Shown: piece by piece, positions 7,129 to 11,231 of the stretch
Layout: every line of letters begins with the position of its first letter
Position numbering within the stretch: the first letter of the stretch is position 1
NCBI GenBank assembly: GCA_029240815.1
Contig: JARDZO010000185.1
Span: forward strand, 1-11,231
Length of the DNA stretch: 11,231 nt
Reading direction: 5' to 3'
DNA from: Brevibacillus sp.
GTDB taxonomy: Bacteria > Bacillota > Bacilli > Brevibacillales > Brevibacillaceae
Translations under genes and position numbers: made by a program
Notes under the pieces: generated by a model
Seen by the model: only the letters and a program-made list of their open reading frames with translations
Databases searched by the model: none
Told to the model about the DNA's origin: nothing

Positions 7129-7416
7129 TTACCCTTCGAGCTTTGGCAAGATTAATTCAATATCACCGTGCGGACGTGGGATTACGTGTACGGAAACGAG
7201 TTCGCCCACTTTTTCGGCAGCAGCGGCACCTGCGTCCGTGGAAGCTTTGACTGCACCTACGTCACCGCGAACCATAACGGTCACCAGACCGCCACCCACG
7301 TGTACTTTTCCGATCAGCTTCACGTTTGCCGCCTTTACCATTGCGTCAGCCGCTTCCACTGCACCTACCAACCCTTTTGTTTCAACCATTCCCAATGCGG
7401 ACATTTCTCCTGCCAT
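7129..7416 (-). CDS. eutM: Major microcompartment shell protein EutM (BMC hexamer)
   Basis: EutM is the canonical BMC-domain hexamer that makes up much of the Eut shell and passes small substrates through a central pore. The 95-residue protein has [20 protein letters not shown] (7-26), a pore loop near Val40-Gly41-Gly42-Gly43, the strand [20 protein letters not shown] (44-63) and VHVIPRPH near the end, all typical. The start at 7416 follows AAGGAGGAAAAGG, one of the strongest ribosome-binding sites in the operon, fitting the large amount of protein needed. The 41-base gap after eutE is AT-rich and shows no terminator. Confidence 0.97.
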   Translation of the reverse strand: MAGEMSALGMVETKGLVGAVEAADAMVKAANVKLIGKVHVGGGLVTVMVRGDVGAVKASTDAGAAAAEKVGELVSVHVIPRPHGDIELILPKLEG

Positions 7417-7457
7417 TTCCTTTTCCTCCTTACATGTATAGACAAATTTTTAGTGGT

Positions 7458-8954
7458 TTAAGACGTCATTTCCGTTAATACAGACTTGATGATGTTTTTG
7501 ATCTCATCGCGGCTCAGACCGATATTCATCGAAGAGACGGCTTGCATGACCGCTTCTTCCGCTTCAGTCGTTTGCGGCTGGGACTGTACCGGCTGAGACT
7601 CCGGCATTTCCCGAATGCCAAATGCGACCCGCTTGATGTTGAACAGATGCTGGGGTCCGATATTGTCGGACGTAATGTTATTGCCAAAAGAACCGCATCC
7701 CAGGGTAAAGGAAGGCTGAATTCCTGTCGTCGCGCCGATCCCGCCAAATGTCGTTCCCGTGTTTACCGGGATGCGAGATGCAGGCATCGCCTGACCGTAC
7801 GAAGCGATGACGTTGTCGTCCTGTGCGTGGATGCCAGCCGTGTGACCCAGACCGCCCAGCTCCAGCAGTTCCCGGCACCGGATAAAGCCTTCCTGCTGAT
7901 CTTGTACGGTGTACATCGCCAGGACAGGAGCCAGCTTTTCAACCGACAGCGGATACGCTTTCCCTACCCCAGTCTCTTCGGCGATCAGCACGCGTGTTTC
8001 AGCTGGAATGGCGATTCCCGCCATCTGTGCGATCGTCTGGGGAGAACGGCCCACGATCTTGGCATTGAGCGAGCCGTTGACCATGATGATGGCAGCTACT
8101 TTTTCCTTTTCGTGGTCGTCCAGGAAATAGGCACCTTCGCGCTTCAGTGCCGCAATCATCTGGTGTTTGATCGATTCCTCGATGACCAGCGCTTGCTCGG
8201 AAGCGCAGATCGTGCCGTAGTCAAACGTCTTGCTCTGCACGATGCGCTTGGCAGCGGCAGCCATATCAGCACTGTGATGGATGTAGACGGGCACATTACC
8301 AGGACCTACACCATACGCCGGTTTGCCTGAGCTGTAAGCTGCCCGGACCATCGGAGATCCGCCCGTGGCAAGAATGACGTTGGTCAGCTTGTGCTTCATC
8401 AGCTCGTTCGTCGCTGGCAGTGTAGGCTTGCTGACACAGTGGATCAATCCTTCCGGCGCTCCCGCCTGCACAGCAGCCTGAGCCATGAGCCTTGCTGCCT
8501 CCAGCGTACATGCGGCAGCGGACGGATGCGGGGAAAATACGATGGCGTTGCGTGCCTTGATGGCAATCATCGACTTGAAGATGACCGTCGATGTCGGATT
8601 GGTAGATGGAACGATTCCTGCTACGACACCGACCGGCTGTGCCACTTCCCACACTTTGTTTTCCTCATCTTTACGAATGATTCCAACCGTTTTTACGTTT
8701 TTGATCGAAGCGTACACACTTTCCGCAGCAAACAGATTTTTCATCCGTTTATCCGGAATGTTACCAAAGCCTGTTTCATCAACAGCCATAGCAGCTAGCC
8801 GTTCAGCAGCTTCCACACCGGCTTTGGACATCGCCGCGACGATTGCATCGATCTGCTCCTGACTGTAGGTAGCCAATTTTTTTTGCGCTTCTTTGGCTTG
8901 TGTCAAAGAAGTACGTACTTCCTGTATGGAGGACAGATCAGCATCTAGCATCAT
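7458..8954 (-). CDS. eutE: Acetaldehyde dehydrogenase (CoA-acylating) EutE
   Basis: EutE oxidises acetaldehyde to acetyl-CoA with NAD+ inside the compartment, keeping the toxic aldehyde contained. The 498-residue protein has the aldehyde dehydrogenase fold: PVGVVAGIVPSTNPTST (107-123), nucleotide-binding ILATGGSPMV (194-203), GVGPGNVPVYI (215-225) and catalytic Cys250 in DYGTICASEQ. After the enzyme domain comes a Gln/Pro/Glu linker (about 455-470) and a final amphipathic helix (LSRDEIKNIIKSVL near the end), which looks like a C-terminal encapsulation peptide. The start at 8954 overlaps the eutK stop as ATGA, with GGAGGTGAG upstream; a second ATG follows immediately. Enteric EutE carries its targeting signal at the N-terminus, so the position here differs. 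Confidence 0.97.
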   Translation of the reverse strand: MMLDADLSSIQEVRTSLTQAKEAQKKLATYSQEQIDAIVAAMSKAGVEAAERLAAMAVDETGFGNIPDKRMKNLFAAESVYASIKNVKTVGIIRKDEENKVWEVAQPVGVVAGIVPSTNPTSTVIFKSMIAIKARNAIVFSPHPSAAACTLEAARLMAQAAVQAGAPEGLIHCVSKPTLPATNELMKHKLTNVILATGGSPMVRAAYSSGKPAYGVGPGNVPVYIHHSADMAAAAKRIVQSKTFDYGTICASEQALVIEESIKHQMIAALKREGAYFLDDHEKEKVAAIIMVNGSLNAKIVGRSPQTIAQMAGIAIPAETRVLIAEETGVGKAYPLSVEKLAPVLAMYTVQDQQEGFIRCRELLELGGLGHTAGIHAQDDNVIASYGQAMPASRIPVNTGTTFGGIGATTGIQPSFTLGCGSFGNNITSDNIGPQHLFNIKRVAFGIREMPESQPVQSQPQTTEAEEAVMQAVSSMNIGLSRDEIKNIIKSVLTEMTS

Positions 8955-9439
8955 CGTTCTTGCTCACCTCCGCCTTTTTGCTTCTCTTCCAGGAGGCGTA
9001 CGAGCTCTTCTTTTTTCGCTGTACCAATTTCCTGTGGAGAAAGCGGGAAGTCCGCATAGGAACGAGCCAGCTTTCGTAAGTCGTTGATCGATTGATCAGC
9101 CAGACCGGACACGGTTTGTGGCGGAGTCGGCGTTTCTTCTTTCTTCTCTTCCGGACTGATCAGATTTTTAATCATTTTCGGCACATTCTCGTCAGGACGC
9201 GGGATGACGTGTGAATGAAGCAATCTTCCGACACGTCTTGCCGCTTCGGCACCAGCGTCTACAGCGGCCTGCACCGACGACACATCCCCGATGACGTAGA
9301 CCGTCACGATCCCCGCGTCTGCCCCTTCGTAGGTAACGACCTTCACATCAGCAGCCTTGGCGGCAGCATCAGCAGCGGCGATCAGAGCGGGTAGCCCTAA
9401 CGTTTCAATCATGCCGAGTGAGTATGCATGAGCGCGCAT
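8951..9439 (-). CDS. eutK: BMC shell protein with C-terminal SAP-like tail (EutK-like)
   Basis: This is a single-BMC-domain shell protein with an extra tail, matching EutK in position and length (162 residues; E. coli EutK about 166). Residues 1-85 are a standard BMC domain (ALGMIETLG-type start AYSLGMIETLGLPALI, 5-20; VTVYVIGDVSSVQAAVDAG, 45-63; SHVIPRP, 76-82). A Lys/Glu/Pro/Thr linker covers about 95-112. Residues 116-152 (SINDLRKLARSYADFPLS ... KKEELVRLLEE) look like a SAP or Rho-N type helix-extended-loop-helix, a fold often used for nucleic-acid binding, whereas enteric EutK ends in a winged-helix-like domain. The resemblance is by eye only. It starts 32 bases after eutL with GGGGAGGA upstream and is translationally coupled to eutE. 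Confidence 0.88.
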   Translation of the reverse strand: MRAHAYSLGMIETLGLPALIAAADAAAKAADVKVVTYEGADAGIVTVYVIGDVSSVQAAVDAGAEAARRVGRLLHSHVIPRPDENVPKMIKNLISPEEKKEETPTPPQTVSGLADQSINDLRKLARSYADFPLSPQEIGTAKKEELVRLLEEKQKGGGEQER

Positions 9440-9471
9440 TTACATTTCCTCCCCTTCAAGAGGGACATTCC

Positions 9472-10125
9472 CTAGGTTAATTTGACAGGCTGTATGGCAA
9501 TGCTTCTTACCGCATCGGCGAAGGCATCTGCTGCTGCCCTGCAAGCAGATTGGCTGCCCGTTAACAGCGCTCCCCCGAAGTTGGTCTCTGTCGGTGGTCC
9601 AAAGAACTGCATCATTTGAACATCCGCTGCCTTTAGCGCAGCATCAATCCCGTAAACCGCCTCCAGTGGAGGAGCGATCAGATAAGCGAGCGGCTCTCCC
9701 TCAGGAATACCGGCTACCTCGGATAGATAGCTACCCGTCCGCGACACGACATGGGCGTAGTAAGCATGGGTCCCTTCTTCATTCAAGGAATAAAAGCAGG
9801 CTCCGCTTTCCATGAATGCCACGGCAGCATCCAGGCCGCTTTGAACCTCCGAAGGCGTCACTCCTCCGATGATCCCGATGAATTCACCCGACAACGGACC
9901 GGACGCGTGACCCGATCCCGCGTAGAACGACTTGGCATACACCACTTCCACTGCTGCCTTTTTCGTCGCTTCATCGACTGCCGTGTAGCCCACATCATCA
10001 ATCGTCGAGGTCAATAGACCCAGGCTGCGAATATGGGGAGGCAGATTCAGCTTTTCCGCAAATTGCGAATCGACATTCGGAATCATGCGGACTGCTAACG
10101 GTGTCGCTCGAATTGGTTTTTCCAT
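9472..10125 (-). CDS. eutL: Tandem-BMC trimeric shell protein EutL
   Basis: EutL is a shell protein with two fused BMC domains that assembles as a trimer with a gated central pore, proposed to pass larger cofactors; the enteric protein binds ethanolamine. The 217-residue protein matches the usual 217-219. Highly similar stretches to E. coli EutL include LNLPPHIRSLGLLTS (26-40), DEATKKAAVEVVY (51-63), AHVVSRTGSYLS (124-135), AYLIAPPLEAVYGIDAALK (147-165) and LLTGSQSACRAAADAF (187-202). The start is the ATG at 10125, which gives family length; the ribosome-binding site GGGGAG is ten bases away and weaker than those of its neighbours. It is the first gene of the operon, behind a conditional terminator. 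Confidence 0.97.
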   Translation of the reverse strand: MEKPIRATPLAVRMIPNVDSQFAEKLNLPPHIRSLGLLTSTIDDVGYTAVDEATKKAAVEVVYAKSFYAGSGHASGPLSGEFIGIIGGVTPSEVQSGLDAAVAFMESGACFYSLNEEGTHAYYAHVVSRTGSYLSEVAGIPEGEPLAYLIAPPLEAVYGIDAALKAADVQMMQFFGPPTETNFGGALLTGSQSACRAAADAFADAVRSIAIQPVKLT

Positions 10126-10166
10126 CGTGGTCACACTCCCCTCAGACCAATATCCATTTTTCAAAA

Positions 10167-10183
10167 TGCAAAAAAGGTGCCAA
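10167..10183 (-). promoter_or_regulatory. Sigma-54-like -24/-12 element within the eutL terminator
   Basis: The minus strand reads TTGGCACCTTTTTTGCA, which matches the sigma-54 promoter consensus YTGGCACGN4TTGCW at every fixed position except one, with the correct spacing. A start would fall near 10156, after the terminator, giving a ~30-base leader to eutL. The sequence is equally explained as terminator stem plus U-tract, and no sigma-54 activator is in the window, so function is doubtful. Confidence 0.25.
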
Positions 10184-10219
10184 AACAGAGGAAATACACC
10201 TCATGTTCATGGCACCTTT
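10170..10219 (-). terminator. Intrinsic terminator in the eutL leader
   Basis: RNA 10219-10210 (AAAGGUGCCA) pairs perfectly with 10182-10173 (UGGCACCUUU) over ten base pairs. Between them AACA/UGUU and GAGG/CCUC extend the stem with one-base bulges. Six U residues (10175-10170) and GCAUUUU follow. It lies about 45 bases before the eutL start and should stop transcription of the whole operon by default. Its 5' arm overlaps the ANTAR-type hairpin at 10211-10222. Confidence 0.9.
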
Positions 10220-10244
10220 GCCTTTTGTTTGTTCACTTGTTGAA
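10211..10244 (-). promoter_or_regulatory. Predicted EutV ANTAR target (two hairpins) upstream of eutL
   Basis: RNA 10222-10211 reads GGCAAAGGUGCC: a GGC/GCC stem closing the six-base loop AAAGGU, with A1 and G4 as in ANTAR-bound hairpins. It shares the left arm of the terminator, so it excludes it. Nine bases upstream, 10244-10232 (UUCAACAAGUGAA) can form a UUCA/UGAA hairpin, a candidate first hairpin with a five- or seven-base loop rather than six. The arrangement is that of an antiterminator for EutV, encoded later in the same operon. Confidence 0.7.
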
Positions 10245-10266
10245 TAAGATGCAAGCAAATTCTGTG

Positions 10267-10295
10267 ATCTTATCCGTGTCTCTAATGTATGACAA
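10267..10295 (-). promoter_or_regulatory. Predicted sigma-A promoter of the eut operon
   Basis: A -35 box TTGTCA (10295-10290) and a -10 box TAAGAT (10272-10267) are separated by exactly 17 bases. Transcription would start near 10260, giving a leader of about 135 bases that contains the ANTAR hairpins and terminator before eutL. No other promoter-like sequence was seen in the leader except the sigma-54-like element. Confidence 0.7.
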
Positions 10296-10307
10296 GGCAG
10301 GGAAAAT

Positions 10308-10321
10308 TGCAAGCGTTTTCG
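10308..10321. promoter_or_regulatory. Candidate CcpA cre site
   Basis: TGCAAGCGTTTTCG fits the core TGNAANCGNWNNC fully and is a near-palindrome, as expected for catabolite responsive elements of Firmicutes. It lies 12 bases upstream of the eut -35 box (centre about -54 from the predicted start) and about 80 bases upstream of the predicted start of the divergent gene. It could link either transcript to carbon catabolite control. Confidence 0.5.
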
Positions 10322-10359
10322 CCATTCCATCCGTTTCCAATTTCCCGCATGTTGTTCGT

Positions 10360-10388
10360 TTTACTTCACTCTTGGATAAAGATAAAAT
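10360..10388 (+). promoter_or_regulatory. Candidate sigma-A promoter of the TauE-like gene
   Basis: TTTACT (10360-10365) and TAAAAT (10383-10388) are separated by 17 bases, which would start transcription near 10395 and give a short leader of about 36 bases. The -35 match is only four of six, so this is tentative. Confidence 0.45.
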
Positions 10389-10430
10389 CATAGTGAACAA
10401 TTGAAAAAATGGATGGAAGTGATATTCAAA

Positions 10431-11147
10431 ATGGATAATTGGGTCGTGCTCGTTTCCATTGTCCTTATAGCTGCCTTATTACAAACAAGTACCGGCTATG
10501 GCTTTTCCATTATCGGTACGCCTTTTTTGTTCCTACTCTACTCCGCTCATACCGCCATACAAATCAATATCATCCTTTCCCTTTGCATCTCTGTATTCAT
10601 GATTTACAAAATTAGAAAAGAAGTAGACACCGCTCTGCTAGGAAGACTGATTAAAGGTAGCATCGTTGGCCTCATTCCGGGGATTTTCATCTATCTCTAT
10701 GCAGATGTGCACTACTTGAAAATGGTAGTTGGCGCCATGATTCTGATACTGACCGCCATGCTGATCTTACGATTAACCATGCAGCAAACCAAGATGAAAG
10801 ATTACGTAACGGGCGGCATTTCGGGTTTGCTCACCACGAGCATCGGGATACCCGGCCCCCCTTTGTTGCTTTATTTTGCGGGAGTGGGAGCGAAAAAGGA
10901 AACGCTTCGCAGTACGACTCTCGCTTACTATCTCTTTGTCTATTTCGTCAGCCTGGTCATGCAAATCACATTTGATGGTACGAATAAGGAGGTTTGGATA
11001 TCGTCCATGATTGCGGTTCCTCCCCTTTTTGCCGGAATATTCCTTGGTCAATTATTATTCAAATGGATTAGTCAAAGAGCCTTCCAGATCGTGACTTACA
11101 TCATCCTCCTTTTTACAGGGTTCTATTTGCTGATAACCGGTTTTTGA
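10431..11147 (+). CDS. TauE/SafE family membrane protein (putative anion/sulfite exporter)
   Basis: This is an integral membrane protein of 238 residues, of the TauE/SafE (DUF81) type, whose characterised members move sulfite, sulfoacetate or other small organic anions. About seven to eight hydrophobic segments are visible (roughly 5-19, 25-37, 43-60, 75-92, 96-115, 126-150, 164-180, 190-210, 217-236). The two family repeats show as TGYGFSIIGTP (21-31) and GGISGLLTTSIGIPGPPLL (128-146). I chose the ATG at 10431 because GGAAGTGAT ends seven bases before it; an upstream TTG at 10401 adds ten residues but has no ribosome-binding site. The gene is visibly more AT-rich than the eut genes and divergent from them, so it may be an unrelated neighbour; a role in exporting a product of ethanolamine breakdown cannot be excluded. 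The substrate is unknown. Confidence 0.85.
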   Translation: MDNWVVLVSIVLIAALLQTSTGYGFSIIGTPFLFLLYSAHTAIQINIILSLCISVFMIYKIRKEVDTALLGRLIKGSIVGLIPGIFIYLYADVHYLKMVVGAMILILTAMLILRLTMQQTKMKDYVTGGISGLLTTSIGIPGPPLLLYFAGVGAKKETLRSTTLAYYLFVYFVSLVMQITFDGTNKEVWISSMIAVPPLFAGIFLGQLLFKWISQRAFQIVTYIILLFTGFYLLITGF

Positions 11148-11231
11148 GTGGTCTTCCCGATCCACGAATGTGATAGGACATTCCCAGTTGGATTTACCAA
11201 GCAGCAGAATTGGGAAAACTCATTTAGCTGT

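Noticed and set aside
7542..8330. Long plus-strand open frame of 262 codons opposite eutE
   Set aside because: It lies wholly antisense to a clear eutE, has no ribosome-binding site and is rich in Arg, Cys and His as expected for a shadow frame. The same applies to the plus-strand frame at 3923-4492 opposite eutW.
10126..10164. Extension of eutL to a TTG at 10164
   Set aside because: It would start just after the terminator, has no ribosome-binding site and exceeds the normal EutL length; the ATG at 10125 aligns with the family.
10126..10430. Adenosylcobalamin riboswitch before the operon, as in the EutX RNA of Enterococcus
   Set aside because: I found no B12-box-like sequence or the large multi-stem layout; the leader is too short and is explained by the ANTAR hairpin and terminator.
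10401..10430. TTG start at 10401 for the TauE-like gene
   Set aside because: No ribosome-binding site precedes it, while GGAAGTGAT is well placed before the ATG at 10431.
11181..11216. Nine-pair hairpin (TTCCCAGTT with AATTGGGAA) after the TauE-like gene, considered as its terminator
   Set aside because: One pair is G-U, the loop is 18 bases and no T-run follows on either strand, so it may be part of the next feature beyond the window or chance.
1..11231. CRISPR arrays, insertion sequences, tRNA or rRNA genes
   Set aside because: No direct-repeat arrays, transposase-like frames, terminal inverted repeats or RNA gene signatures were seen; nearly all of the window is accounted for by the eut genes and the divergent gene.

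Overview
The window is most of an ethanolamine-utilisation (eut) bacterial microcompartment operon, read on the minus strand from about 10260 leftwards and running off the left edge inside eutB. At its upstream end it is divergent from a plus-strand TauE/SafE-type membrane protein gene. The EutW histidine kinase / EutV ANTAR antiterminator pair, Shine-Dalgarno sites close to AGGAGGTGA, sigma-A type promoter boxes and a cre-like box all point to a Firmicute. Moderate GC and gene content suggest a Bacillales member, perhaps Brevibacillus-like; the genus is inference.

Layout in transcription order: a shared promoter region (10126-10430) with a TTGTCA-17-TAAGAT promoter and a cre-like box. Next comes a leader holding an ANTAR-type hairpin that overlaps an intrinsic terminator. 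The genes follow: eutL, a eutK-like BMC gene with a C-terminal tail, eutE, eutM, pduL (called eutD in Firmicutes), an unnamed 272-residue protein, eutN, eutS, eutP, eutW and eutV. A second ANTAR-type hairpin/terminator lies between eutV and eutA, and eutA and eutB (first 232 codons only) complete the window. eutC and any eutH, eutT or eutQ are not present here. Spacing is tight, often with overlaps or a few bases, so this is very probably one operon with an internal conditional terminator.

How it works: EutB (with EutC outside the window) is the B12-dependent ammonia-lyase that splits ethanolamine into ammonia and acetaldehyde, and EutA reactivates it. EutE turns acetaldehyde into acetyl-CoA, PduL makes acetyl-phosphate, and EutP may be the acetate kinase that recovers ATP. 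EutL, EutK-like, EutM, EutN and EutS cover all the main shell protein classes. EutW/EutV sense the substrate and prevent termination at the two leaders. Because eutW and eutV lie downstream of the first terminator, the circuit is wired for positive feedback.

The parts most worth a second look are the 272-residue protein, which has an encapsulation-type N-terminal helix and a C-terminal module also found at the start of PduL; the two ANTAR leaders; a sigma-54-like -24/-12 element built into the first terminator; and a possible hairpin that hides the eutW ribosome-binding site.
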